Assembly: GCF_031344055.1 (NCBI RefSeq)
Contig: NZ_JADBEN010000008.1
Strand: one strand, 5' to 3'
DNA from: Methylobacillus flagellatus_A
GTDB taxonomy: Bacteria; Pseudomonadota; Gammaproteobacteria; Burkholderiales; Methylophilaceae
DNA: 64,000 nt
A program made the position numbers and the translations under genes. The notes under the pieces are model-generated. The model was given only the letters and a program-made list of their open reading frames with translations. It did not search any database and had not been told where the DNA came from. Every line of letters begins with the position of its first letter. Within the stretch, counting starts at the first letter, position 1. This document shows, piece by piece, positions 27,649 through 35,591 of the stretch.

Positions 27649-27778
27649 CTTGATTGTGTCCCGTTGAGTGTTTAGTCCGTCATCGTACCAGAACTTTACC
27701 CTGGCAATATGGTCACCCAACGGGGGGGAATTTTTAAGCACGAGTTGTCTCAGTTCATTCAACATCAAGGAGGTCGTG

Positions 27779-28414
27779 ATGAAATTTCCCGCATTGGGTT
27801 TTGTTTTGACATTGGCATTTACGCCGGCAGTCCATGCCGCCACTACCATCAGCACCATAGATCAATGGGATGGAGAAGTCTCGCCATTCGGTACGCCGGA
27901 TACGGCTACCTATGGCCAGACTATCACTATTGGCGACCAGGCCCAGGTCTTGGAGTCTTTCTCTTTTATCCTGACCGATCTGAATGCGCCATTCACCATT
28001 GAAGTCGGGACCTGGACTGGTTCAAGGGTTGGAGAGATTCTTTATCAGTCCGACCCGTTCCGCTTCACTGGCTCGAGCGAATATACCGAGATCACGGCGT
28101 ATCCTTCCGTGAATTTGCAAGCCAATAGCCAATATGTGCTTTATTTCACTACTTCCGGTATCCAGGGCGGCGTGGAAAGCACCAACGAATGGGGCTTTGC
28201 TCCCGATACGGCATATGAGGGCGGTACGTTTGTTTACTTGAATAACGGCAACGATCGCAGCCAGCTGACCGGGACGGATTGGAATACCACCCTGGGCGGC
28301 GACCTGGCATTCACGGCGACCTTGGCCCCGGTGCCGGAGCCTAGCGTGTATGGATTGATGCTTGCTGGCCTGGGACTGGTAGGGTTTGCTGCGCGGCGCA
28401 AAATGCTTAGCTAG
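27779..28414 (+). CDS. PEP-CTERM sorting-domain protein
   Basis: A 211-residue exported protein: signal peptide (MKFPALGFVLTLAFTPAVHAA), a beta-rich middle of unknown function, and a C-terminal tripartite sorting tag. The tag is VPEPS, a hydrophobic stretch GLMLAGLGLVGFAA and a basic RRK tail. Such proteins are processed by exosortase EpsH/XrtA and often belong to exopolysaccharide or flocculation systems. A strong AAGGAGG precedes the ATG. Exosortase is not in the window, so it must lie elsewhere. A terminator follows at 28433. Confidence 0.88.
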   Translation: MKFPALGFVLTLAFTPAVHAATTISTIDQWDGEVSPFGTPDTATYGQTITIGDQAQVLESFSFILTDLNAPFTIEVGTWTGSRVGEILYQSDPFRFTGSSEYTEITAYPSVNLQANSQYVLYFTTSGIQGGVESTNEWGFAPDTAYEGGTFVYLNNGNDRSQLTGTDWNTTLGGDLAFTATLAPVPEPSVYGLMLAGLGLVGFAARRKMLS

Positions 28415-28432
28415 GGTTTGAGGCACGAAGAC

Positions 28433-28461
28433 AAAAAGCCAGCAATGCTGGCTTTTTGTTT
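28433..28461 (+). terminator. Intrinsic terminator after the PEP-CTERM gene
   Basis: A stem AAAAAGCCAGCA pairing with TGCTGGCTTTTT around a two-base turn, with a five-T run, 18 bases after the stop codon. Confidence 0.85.
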
Positions 28462-28520
28462 GACGGCGTTGCCTGAGTGCGAGGAAGCGGATTACACTGC
28501 CTGCAAAAAGGGGAGGGAAT

Positions 28521-29087
28521 ATGCAGATTTTCTTGCTGGCATTGCTGGTGGTCGCTGTCGTGTATTTCATCATGGTGTACAACGGGCTGGTCAACCTCAA
28601 GAACAATGTCGAAAAAGCCTGGGCCAATATCGATGTATTGCTCAAGCAGCGCCATGACGAGTTGCCCAAGCTGGTCGATACCTGCAAGCAGTACATGCAG
28701 CATGAGCAGGCCACCTTGCAACAGGTGATCCAGGCGCGCTCCCGCGTGCAGGAGGCGAGCCAGCATCATGACGTCGCGGCTTTGGGCGCGGCGGAAAGCG
28801 CATTGCGCGCCGGGCTGGGGACGTTGTTTGCCGTGGCGGAATCCTATCCCGAACTCAAGGCCAACGAGCAGTTCCTGCATTTGCAGGCGCGCATCAGCAG
28901 CCTGGAAAACGCGATTGCCGACCGGCGCGAGTTCTATAACGAAAGCGTCAACCTGCACAATGTGCGCATCGCGCAATTTCCCGACCTGCTGGTGGCGCGC
29001 ACATTGGGCTTCAATCGCGAGGCCATGCTGCGTTTCGCCCGCAGCGAGCTCAAGGATGTCGATATCGCGGCGCGTTTCAAGCAATAA
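28521..29087 (+). CDS. lemA: LemA family protein
   Basis: A 188-residue protein with an N-terminal membrane anchor (about 2-20) and a long helical domain with YNGLVNLKNNVEKAWANIDVLLKQRHDELPKL-type family features, including AISSLENAIADRREFYNESV-like and RIAQFPDLLVA segments. The cellular role of LemA is poorly known. The next gene, 17 bases later, encodes a GIDE-domain protein, a recurring lemA neighbour in proteobacteria. Confidence 0.9.
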   Translation: MQIFLLALLVVAVVYFIMVYNGLVNLKNNVEKAWANIDVLLKQRHDELPKLVDTCKQYMQHEQATLQQVIQARSRVQEASQHHDVAALGAAESALRAGLGTLFAVAESYPELKANEQFLHLQARISSLENAIADRREFYNESVNLHNVRIAQFPDLLVARTLGFNREAMLRFARSELKDVDIAARFKQ

Positions 29088-29103
29088 GTTTCTCAATTAA
29101 CCG

Positions 29104-30015
29104 ATGCGGTTCATGTGGCGCGGCTGGCGTAGCTATTACCTGGATTGCCTGGGCGGCGCTGCCTACCTGCTGTTGCTTGCGGTGGCCGCCCAGTCGAATA
29201 ACCTCCGGGTATGGACGGTTTGCCTGGCACTCGCCGCGTTGGTCAGCCTGGTGGCCTGGGCTGGCAACTACAGGCGCAACCGCGCGATTGCGGACCTGCC
29301 TACCTCACGCATCGGTTCTGCCGCGCAGGGTTATGTCGAGCTGTACGGGCGGGCGGTGCCCGATCCCGAGCACTTGATCATCAGCCCGTTTTCCGCCGTG
29401 CGCTGCGTCTGGTACCGCTTCCAGGTGTTCCAGCGCCACGACCGCCGGCATTGGCGCCTGACGCATGAAGGCGCCAGCCATGAAACCTTCGTCATCAGCG
29501 ATGGTTCGGGCCAGTGCTTCGTCGACCCTGACCATGCGGAGGTCATCGGGCCGGAGCGCCGGGTCAGCTATGCCGGGGATTACAAACGCGTGGAGGAAAT
29601 CTTGTTTGCCGGGTCGATTTACGTGCTGGGAGAATTTACCACGGTGGGCGGCGTGAATATGCTGCTTAACCAGAGGGAGGATGTTTCCGAATTGCTCGCG
29701 GAATGGAAACGCGACAAAGCCGGCCTGCTGGAATGCTTTGACCTGGACGGCAACGGCGAGATCGACCTCAAGGAGTGGGAGCTGGCGCGCCGGGCCGCCG
29801 CGCGCGAGGTGGAGAGGCAGCATCGCGAGTTGCGCACCGCGCCCGGCGTGCATGTAATGCGGGCTCCAGCCGACGGCCGCCTGTTCCTGCTATCCAGTCT
29901 GTCGCCGCAGCGCCTCAAGCGGCGTTATTTATTGTTATGTTGGCTGCATGGGCTGGTGTTCGTGGCGCTCATGCTGGCGTTGCTGCGTTTGCAGTCGGGC
30001 CGGTTTTTAGCGTGA
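29104..30015 (+). CDS. GIDE-domain membrane protein with an EF-hand motif
   Basis: A 303-residue membrane protein. Two N-terminal helices (about 14-31 and 36-54) are followed by a soluble domain resembling the bacterial GIDE domain (GRAVPDPEHLIISPFSAVRCVWYRFQ-like region, about 80-190) and one C-terminal helix (about 276-294). Between them lies a canonical EF-hand loop, DLDGNGEIDLKE (about residues 213-224), with Asp/Asn/Glu at the calcium-coordinating positions. The partner lemA lies immediately upstream. The domain call is from pattern memory; the EF-hand is directly visible. Confidence 0.75.
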   Translation: MRFMWRGWRSYYLDCLGGAAYLLLLAVAAQSNNLRVWTVCLALAALVSLVAWAGNYRRNRAIADLPTSRIGSAAQGYVELYGRAVPDPEHLIISPFSAVRCVWYRFQVFQRHDRRHWRLTHEGASHETFVISDGSGQCFVDPDHAEVIGPERRVSYAGDYKRVEEILFAGSIYVLGEFTTVGGVNMLLNQREDVSELLAEWKRDKAGLLECFDLDGNGEIDLKEWELARRAAAREVERQHRELRTAPGVHVMRAPADGRLFLLSSLSPQRLKRRYLLLCWLHGLVFVALMLALLRLQSGRFLA

Positions 30016-30057
30016 CAGCGTTTTCGCATGAATGCGCTATGCTAAAATCCCAACCCT

Positions 30058-33009
30058 ATGACTACCGATACCACTGCAAGCCAAACCCTGGATAAATCCT
30101 TTGAACCCAAGAACATAGAAAGCCGCTGGTACCAATTCTGGGAAGAGCGCGGCTACTATGCAGCCGGGCTGGATTCCAGCAAACAAGACAACTTCTGCAT
30201 CCTGCTGCCGCCGCCCAATGTAACCGGCACGCTGCATATGGGGCACGGTTTCAACCAGACCATCATGGACGCGTTGACGCGCTATCACCGCATGCGCGGC
30301 GACAACACCCTGTGGCAGCCGGGCACCGACCATGCCGGCATCGCCACGCAGATCGTCGTCGAGCGCCAGCTCGATGCGCAAGGCGTCAGCCGCCACGACC
30401 TCGGCCGCGAGAAATTCCTCGAAAAGGTCTGGGAGTGGAAGGAATATTCCGGCGGCAGCATCACCAAGCAAATGCGCCGCCTGGGCACCTCGCCGGACTG
30501 GAGCCGCGAGCGCTTCACCATGGACGAGGGCTTGTCGCGCACCGTGACGGAAACCTTCGTGCGCCTGTATAACGAGGGCCTGATTTATCGCGGCAAGCGC
30601 CTAGTGAACTGGGACCCCAAGCTGCATACCGCCGTTTCCGACCTTGAAGTGATTTCCGAGGAGGAAGACGGACATCTCTGGCATATCCGCTATCCATTGG
30701 CGGACGGCAATGGCGAACTGACTGTCGCCACGACGCGTCCTGAAACCATGCTCGGCGACGTCGCCGTAATGGTGCATCCCGAGGACGAGCGCTATGCGCA
30801 CCTGGTCGGCAAGCACGTCAAGCTGCCGTTGTGCGGCCGGGAGATTCCGGTGATTGCGGACGACTACGTGGACCGCGAGTTCGGCACCGGCGTGGTCAAG
30901 GTCACGCCTGCGCACGATTTCAACGACTATGCCGTGGGCCAGCGCCACAAGCTGCCGATGATAAGTATTCTTGCATTAGATGGCACTATCCTCGATGTGA
31001 AGTCGGTTGAGCGTGATCGTGAATTCTTTTTAAGAAATGTTTCTTCTATAGAAAACTATGATCAACTGCTTAGAGAGGCTATTGAGCCTGAAAAACTTCA
31101 GCAAATTCTGGATAGGGTTATTCCGAGAAAATACCAGGGCCTGGAGCGCTTTGCCGCGCGTAAGCAGGTGGTGGCCGACCTCGAAGCGCAGGGCTTTCTG
31201 GTCAAGGTCGATAAACACAAGCTCAAGGTGCCGCGCGGCGACCGTACCGGCGTCGTGATCGAGCCCATGCTCACCGATCAGTGGTTCGTCGCCATGAGCA
31301 AGCCGGGCGCGGACGGCAAGAGCATTACCGAAAAAGCGCTGGAAGTGGTCGCCAACGGCGAAATCCGTTTCGTGCCGGAAAACTGGGTCAACACCTACAA
31401 CCAGTGGCTCAACAACATCCAGGATTGGTGTATTTCGCGCCAACTCTGGTGGGGGCACCAGATTCCCGCGTGGTACAGCGACGACGGCAAGGTCTATGTC
31501 GCGCACAACGAAACCGAGGCGATCCAGCTCGCCGCCAACGATGGTTACCGCGGCAACCTGAAGCGTGACGAAGACGTGCTGGATACCTGGTATTCCTCCG
31601 CCCTGTGGCCGTTCTCTACCTTGGACTGGACCGGCGACGAGGAAAAGGACAAGGCCAACCTGGCCTTGCAGCAATTCCTGCCGTCCTCGGTGCTGGTGAC
31701 CGGCTTCGACATTATCTTCTTCTGGGTGGCGCGCATGGTGATGATGACCAAGCACATCACCGGCAAGATTCCGTTCAAGGATGTCTATGTCCACGGCCTG
31801 ATCCGCGATGCGGAAGGGCAGAAGATGTCCAAGTCCAAGGGCAACGTGCTCGACCCGATCGACCTGATCGACGGCATCGGCATCGAGGAACTGGTAAAGA
31901 AGCGCACTACCGGCCTCATGAACCCGAAACAGGCCGAGCAGATCGAGAAGCGAACGCGCAAGGAATTCCCGGAAGGCATTCCCGCGTTCGGCACCGACGC
32001 CTTGCGCTTCACCTTCGCCTCGCTGGCCTCGCCCGGCCGCGACATCAAGTTCGACCTGCAGCGCTGCGAGGGCTACCGCAACTTCTGCAACAAGCTGTGG
32101 AACGCCACCCGCTTCGTGCTCATGAACACCGAAGGCAAGGATTGCGGCCTGGAAGACTGCAAGACCCAGCCCGAGGGCTACCTGGACTTCTCGCAGGCCG
32201 ACCGCTGGATCGTCAGCCTATTGCAGCGCACCGAGGCCGACATCGAGCGCGGCTTTGCCGAATACCGTTTCGACAACGTGGCGCAAGCCATCTACAAGTT
32301 CGTCTGGGATGAATACTGCGACTGGTACCTGGAGCTGGCCAAGGTGCAATTGCAGAACGGCAGCGAGGCGCAGCAGCGCGCTACGCGCCGCACCCTGCTG
32401 CGCGTGCTGGAAACCATCCTGCGCCTTGCGCATCCCCTGATGCCGTTCATTACCGAGGAAATCTGGCAGACCGTGGGCCCGCTGTCCGGCCGCACCGGCC
32501 CCAGCATCATGCTGGAGCAATACCCGATCAGCCAGCCGGCCAAGCTGGACGAGCAGGCCGAGGCCTGGGTCGCCTTGCTCAAAGAAGCCGTGGATGCCTG
32601 CCGCAGCTTGCGCGGCGAGATGAACGTATCGCCCGCCGCGCGCGTGCCGCTGATCGTTGTGGGCGACAACGACAAGCTGGCAATCTATGCGCCTTACCTC
32701 AAGGCGCTGGCCAAGCTGAGCGAAGTCGAGATCATGGCCGACCTGCCCGAGGCGGAAGCGCCGGTGGCATTGGCAGGCGATTTCAAGCTCATGCTCAAGA
32801 TCGAGATCGACGTCGCTGCCGAGAAGGAGCGCCTGGGCAAGGAAGTCAGCCGCCTCGAAGGGGAAATCGCCAAGGCGCAGGCCAAGCTGGGCAATGAAAG
32901 CTTCGTGGCGCGTGCGCCAGCCGCCGTGGTCGAGCAGGAAAAAGCCAGGTTGGCGGCGTTCAGCGACACATTGGCAAAACTGCAGGCGCAACTTGCCAAG
33001 CTGAAATAA
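30058..33009 (+). CDS. valS: Valyl-tRNA synthetase
   Basis: A 983-residue class I synthetase charging tRNA-Val. It has the HIGH-type signature (PPPNVTGTLHMGH, about 57-69), the CP1 editing domain, KMSKSKGNV (about 590-598), the anticodon-binding domain and a C-terminal tRNA-binding coiled coil (about 915-980). It is somewhat longer than most family members (about 950). The excess falls in residues 302-359 (30961-31134), where the DNA turns AT-rich and the sequence departs from the usual short MI..LT.DG loop before LERFAARK. The reading frame is intact. Confidence 0.95.
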   Translation: MTTDTTASQTLDKSFEPKNIESRWYQFWEERGYYAAGLDSSKQDNFCILLPPPNVTGTLHMGHGFNQTIMDALTRYHRMRGDNTLWQPGTDHAGIATQIVVERQLDAQGVSRHDLGREKFLEKVWEWKEYSGGSITKQMRRLGTSPDWSRERFTMDEGLSRTVTETFVRLYNEGLIYRGKRLVNWDPKLHTAVSDLEVISEEEDGHLWHIRYPLADGNGELTVATTRPETMLGDVAVMVHPEDERYAHLVGKHVKLPLCGREIPVIADDYVDREFGTGVVKVTPAHDFNDYAVGQRHKLPMISILALDGTILDVKSVERDREFFLRNVSSIENYDQLLREAIEPEKLQQILDRVIPRKYQGLERFAARKQVVADLEAQGFLVKVDKHKLKVPRGDRTGVVIEPMLTDQWFVAMSKPGADGKSITEKALEVVANGEIRFVPENWVNTYNQWLNNIQDWCISRQLWWGHQIPAWYSDDGKVYVAHNETEAIQLAANDGYRGNLKRDEDVLDTWYSSALWPFSTLDWTGDEEKDKANLALQQFLPSSVLVTGFDIIFFWVARMVMMTKHITGKIPFKDVYVHGLIRDAEGQKMSKSKGNVLDPIDLIDGIGIEELVKKRTTGLMNPKQAEQIEKRTRKEFPEGIPAFGTDALRFTFASLASPGRDIKFDLQRCEGYRNFCNKLWNATRFVLMNTEGKDCGLEDCKTQPEGYLDFSQADRWIVSLLQRTEADIERGFAEYRFDNVAQAIYKFVWDEYCDWYLELAKVQLQNGSEAQQRATRRTLLRVLETILRLAHPLMPFITEEIWQTVGPLSGRTGPSIMLEQYPISQPAKLDEQAEAWVALLKEAVDACRSLRGEMNVSPAARVPLIVVGDNDKLAIYAPYLKALAKLSEVEIMADLPEAEAPVALAGDFKLMLKIEIDVAAEKERLGKEVSRLEGEIAKAQAKLGNESFVARAPAAVVEQEKARLAAFSDTLAKLQAQLAKLK
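30961..31134 (+). other. AT-rich in-frame patch inside valS
   Basis: A 174-base stretch, visibly AT-rich, with sharp borders after CTGCCGATG and before the CAGGGCCTGGAGCGC that resumes GC-rich coding. It encodes about 58 residues (302-359), including a charged helix-like REAIEPEKLQQILDRVIPRK. Normal ValS has roughly 20-25 residues here. It is too short for an intein and contains no transposase; recombination with an AT-rich donor or a small in-frame insertion are the options. Confidence 0.6.
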
Positions 33010-33041
33010 ACCAGACCGGGTACTGAATAAAAGGAAGTTTC

Positions 33042-33194
33042 ATGATTACGCAACCGCAAAATCCCAGTGCCCGTGTCCTGCTGTTCTCGCTCAAGGGTTC
33101 CATCATCCCGGCGATCTGGCGCAAGGTATTGTTCACGACCTTGCTGAGTTCCCTGGTGGTGGCAACCCACGGCAGGGCGGCTGTACCCCACTAA
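33042..33194 (+). pseudogene. Remnant of a bestrophin-family (YneE-like) anion channel gene
   Basis: A 50-codon open frame with its own AAGGAAG ribosome site. Residues such as ARVLLFSLKGSIIPAIWRKV and the following TTLLSSLVVATHG look like the N-terminus of bacterial bestrophin-like proteins, normally about 300 residues. The similarity stops at GRAAVPH and a stop codon, directly at the end of the convergent tusA-like gene. The remainder of the gene is absent, so it is most likely a deletion remnant. The family call is from memory. Confidence 0.5.
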
Positions 33195-33198
33195 GCAG

Positions 33199-33444
33199 TC
33201 ACGCCACTCTTTTTCTGATATGGAAGATGAACTCTTTCTGAGGAGCATTGCCATCTTCACCGACAGACAGCATTTCATGGCCGGTCTGTTTGCAAAAGGC
33301 CTGGAAATCTTTGACTGAGCCGGGATCGGTGGCGATGACTTTCAGTATCTCTCCTGAACCAACATCAGCCAGCGCCTTCTTGCAGCGCAGGATGGGGAGC
33401 GGACATTTGAGGCCGCGCGCATCGAGTTCTTGATGAAATTCCAT
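33199..33444 (-). CDS. TusA/SirA-like sulfur carrier protein
   Basis: An 81-residue TusA-family protein with the signature ELDARGLKCPLPILRCKKAL; the Cys in CPLP (about residue 14) is the sulfur-carrying residue. TusA-like proteins receive persulfide sulfur and pass it on, for example to tRNA thiolation or molybdenum enzymes. A TTG two codons earlier overlaps the rhodanese stop, but ATG 33444 gives the normal start. It lies just after a rhodanese gene, a likely sulfur donor. Confidence 0.88.
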   Translation of the reverse strand: MEFHQELDARGLKCPLPILRCKKALADVGSGEILKVIATDPGSVKDFQAFCKQTGHEMLSVGEDGNAPQKEFIFHIRKRVA

Positions 33445-33446
33445 GA

Positions 33447-33782
33447 TCAATCCGTTTTTGTGACAAAAGTATAGCCGGCATTGGCCCAGGCCAGGATGCC
33501 GCCACGCAGGTTATACACATTCCCGCGTTCCATGTTGCCTGCGATGAATGCCGCTGCCTGTGCGGATCGGATGCCGCTATGGCAATAGAACACCAGCGGG
33601 GTTTCCTCATGCTCGCACAATAGGCTCCCCATGCCGGGAATCACCATCATGGGCAAGTGCATGGCGCCTTCGATCACGCCGCGCGCCACCTCGTCATCGT
33701 TACGCACATCGACGAGGATGGCTTTTTGCGAGGAAAGCAACGCATGCAGCTCTTGCGCGTCGATGTCGGTGTGGCTGGCCAT
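33447..33782 (-). CDS. Rhodanese-like domain protein
   Basis: A 111-residue single-domain rhodanese (sulfurtransferase). The catalytic Cys sits in VFYCHSGIRSAQAA (about residue 72), preceded by the ILVDVRNDDE and GAMHLPMM landmarks. It is cytoplasmic, with no signal peptide. The ATG at 33782 was preferred over a start five codons earlier. It is cotranscribed with the tusA-like gene, so a persulfide relay is plausible. Confidence 0.88.
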   Translation of the reverse strand: MASHTDIDAQELHALLSSQKAILVDVRNDDEVARGVIEGAMHLPMMVIPGMGSLLCEHEETPLVFYCHSGIRSAQAAAFIAGNMERGNVYNLRGGILAWANAGYTFVTKTD

Positions 33783-33879
33783 GAGAAATCCAAACAATTG
33801 AAGAAAGAGCGCGCCATCTTACCATAACCATACACTAGTCTTTTCTTGAGCCATTGATGCGGTTGCCGCCCATTGGTAG

Positions 33880-34152
33880 CTAAACATGCTTGTGCTCGCG
33901 CCAAGTCAGCCATACCCGCATATCGAATTCCAACTGGAGATAGCTAGGCTCCATATAGTGGCATAGCTGGTAGAACGCCTTGTTGTGGTCGTGTTCTTTC
34001 AGGTGAGAGAGTTCATGCACCACGATCATGCGCAGGAATGCTTCCGGCGCATCGCGAAAAAGTGCCGCAATGCGGATCTCGTTCTTGCTTTTCAACCTGT
34101 TGCCTTGCTTGCGGAAGATCAAGGTGTTGGTGCCTAGCGTGCCTTTACCGGG
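33880..34152 (-). pseudogene. 3' remnant of a YgjP-like zinc metallopeptidase gene
   Basis: About 90 codons matching the C-terminal half of YgjP/DUF45-type metallopeptidases. The zinc motif HELSHLKEHDH is intact, followed by NKAFYQLC and a QLEFDMRVWLTW ending. Family members have about 165 residues; the N-terminal 75-80 residues are missing and an in-frame TGA closes the frame at about 34153. No ATG start exists, only a TTG at 34122. The truncation point coincides with the start of an unrelated remnant on the other strand. Confidence 0.65.
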
Positions 34153-34208
34153 TCATGATGGCGGTATTCTCGACATTCCCACCTTGTGTGGGCAATTGGA
34201 AGGTGTGA

Positions 34209-34523
34209 ACATACTGGCGTGAAACTCCAGAGTTTTCTTACTGGATTGATGGCAAGAGCAAGCAGGAAGTGGATATCGTCACCAGCATCGCAGACCGTTT
34301 CGTGCCGTTTGAAGTGAAATGTCAGGATACTCCAATCACGCCAGCTCGCCTGAAAGGCAGGTGCCGCAGGGGGTATGTGATTACCCAGCGCTGGGAAGAT
34401 TTCAGGCGTATTCCTGTAATGAAGCCAGGCAAACATAGTAAGGAGCCTCAGGAAGAAAATTCAGCCATTGGAGAGGTCGTGGCTATTCCGGCACCCATTG
34501 CATGTTATTGGATGTCGGAGTGA
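34209..34523 (+). pseudogene. 3' remnant of a DUF4143 AAA+ ATPase gene
   Basis: An open frame of about 105 codons after a stop at 34206. YWRETPEFSYWID, QEVDIVTSIADRFVPFEVK (the E-V-D and E-V-K pattern of a PD-(D/E)XK-like fold) and RGYVITQRWEDF resemble the C-terminal domain of AAA+/DUF4143 proteins, normally about 400 residues. The ATPase part is gone and RLKGRCRRG looks like a small internal deletion. With the neighbouring remnants it marks a deletion-prone border before the polysaccharide island. Confidence 0.5.
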
Positions 34524-34581
34524 TTTTATCGAGAGCACATTTCGTGTGTGGCAGGCAATATATTGATAAGGAATGCGTGTA

Positions 34582-35184
34582 ATGGTTGATAACTCATCGT
34601 TTAGTTTTACCAGCAACATATATTATCAATCATTCAGTGTTTCCCGGGGAGACAGGGAAATACTGAATGGTCACAAAGGCAAAGTGATTTGGTTTACAGG
34701 CCTGTCAGGCGCGGGTAAGTCGACCCTCGCCAATGAATTAGAGAAAAAATTGCATGCACAAGGTAAACATACGTATATTCTTGATGGCGATAATGTCAGA
34801 AAGGGGTTGAATAAAGATTTAGGTTTTTCTGAGGAGGATCGCGCAGAAAATATCCGACGTGTAGCGGAGGTTGCCAAGCTAATGATGGATGCAGGGTTGA
34901 TTGTGATGGCTGCGTTCATTAGTCCATTTCGGGCTGAGCGGCAGATGGCCAGGGAAATTATTGGTGAAGAGAACTTTATTGAAGTGTTTGTAAATACGCC
35001 GTTAGAGGTGTGTGAGCAACGTGATCCCAAAGGGCTTTACAAAAAAGCTCGCGGCGGACAATTACTTCACATGACTGGTATAAACAGTCCTTATGAATCA
35101 CCTGAGCACCCTACACTTACTATCACTCCAAATCAAACTGACCTTTCAGTTCTCTATGACTGTATTAACTCACTTATAAAATAA
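34582..35184 (+). CDS. cysC: Adenylyl-sulfate (APS) kinase CysC
   Basis: A 200-residue kinase that phosphorylates APS to PAPS, the sulfate donor for sulfotransferases. The P-loop GLSGAGKST, DGDNVRKGLNKDLGFS, the phospho-serine region FISPFRAERQ and GLYKKARGG are all present, so it looks active. ATG 34582 has AAGGA nine bases before it; an earlier ATG at 34573 is too close to that element. It is AT-rich like the genes to its right and converges on them. No CysD, CysN or PAPS reductase is adjacent, so supply to the sulfotransferase at 37579-39483 is the likely role. Confidence 0.92.
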   Translation: MVDNSSFSFTSNIYYQSFSVSRGDREILNGHKGKVIWFTGLSGAGKSTLANELEKKLHAQGKHTYILDGDNVRKGLNKDLGFSEEDRAENIRRVAEVAKLMMDAGLIVMAAFISPFRAERQMAREIIGEENFIEVFVNTPLEVCEQRDPKGLYKKARGGQLLHMTGINSPYESPEHPTLTITPNQTDLSVLYDCINSLIK

Positions 35185-35591
35185 CGAGAAAACTTGATGC
35201 CGGTAGTTCGATATAGCAGTTATAATGCAGTGACACGATTGCCTCACTATCAAATTAGCCTAATTATGGTATTCCGCGAATCTGTTCCAGATTAAAAAGT
35301 CCATTAAATCAGCGGTAAATCTACACTCCTTCTGAATTTCTGGTAGCAGCCATCAATCACGAGTTCTTGAATCAAGCCAGGTCGGCTTGCCGACATCATG
35401 CACAATTTAATAATTCAAAAGACAGATAAAATTTGCACCTCTTAGGAAAAAATCTCTATCTCCTGCCCATTCTATGGCATTGAAAGGGTAACCTATGGGA
35501 ATGATGATTTTCTGAACGATGGAAATCAAGAAAACATGCTCATCAAGTGCTTCCAATCTTAGTTTTAAGGGATGCGAATTCTACAGATAGC
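35185..35591. other. AT-rich intergenic gap without recognisable gene
   Basis: About 400 bases between the convergent cysC and WbsX-like genes. Short open frames in several phases are broken by stops. A minus-strand stretch near 35430-35520 could be a decayed coding fragment, but I cannot assign it. No RNA gene, clear terminator or insertion sequence was recognised. Confidence 0.4.

Noticed and set aside
27722..27728. Seven-G run before the PEP-CTERM gene as a phase-variation tract
   Set aside because: Short, outside coding sequence and not between recognisable promoter elements; kept only as a note.
30961..31134. Intein or mobile element in valS
   Set aside because: Far too short, no splicing nucleophile or C-terminal His-Asn, no transposase or terminal repeats visible.
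35185..35591. Decayed gene on the minus strand
   Set aside because: Only a stretch of about 30 codons is open and it matches no family that I recognise, so it is reported as a gap only.
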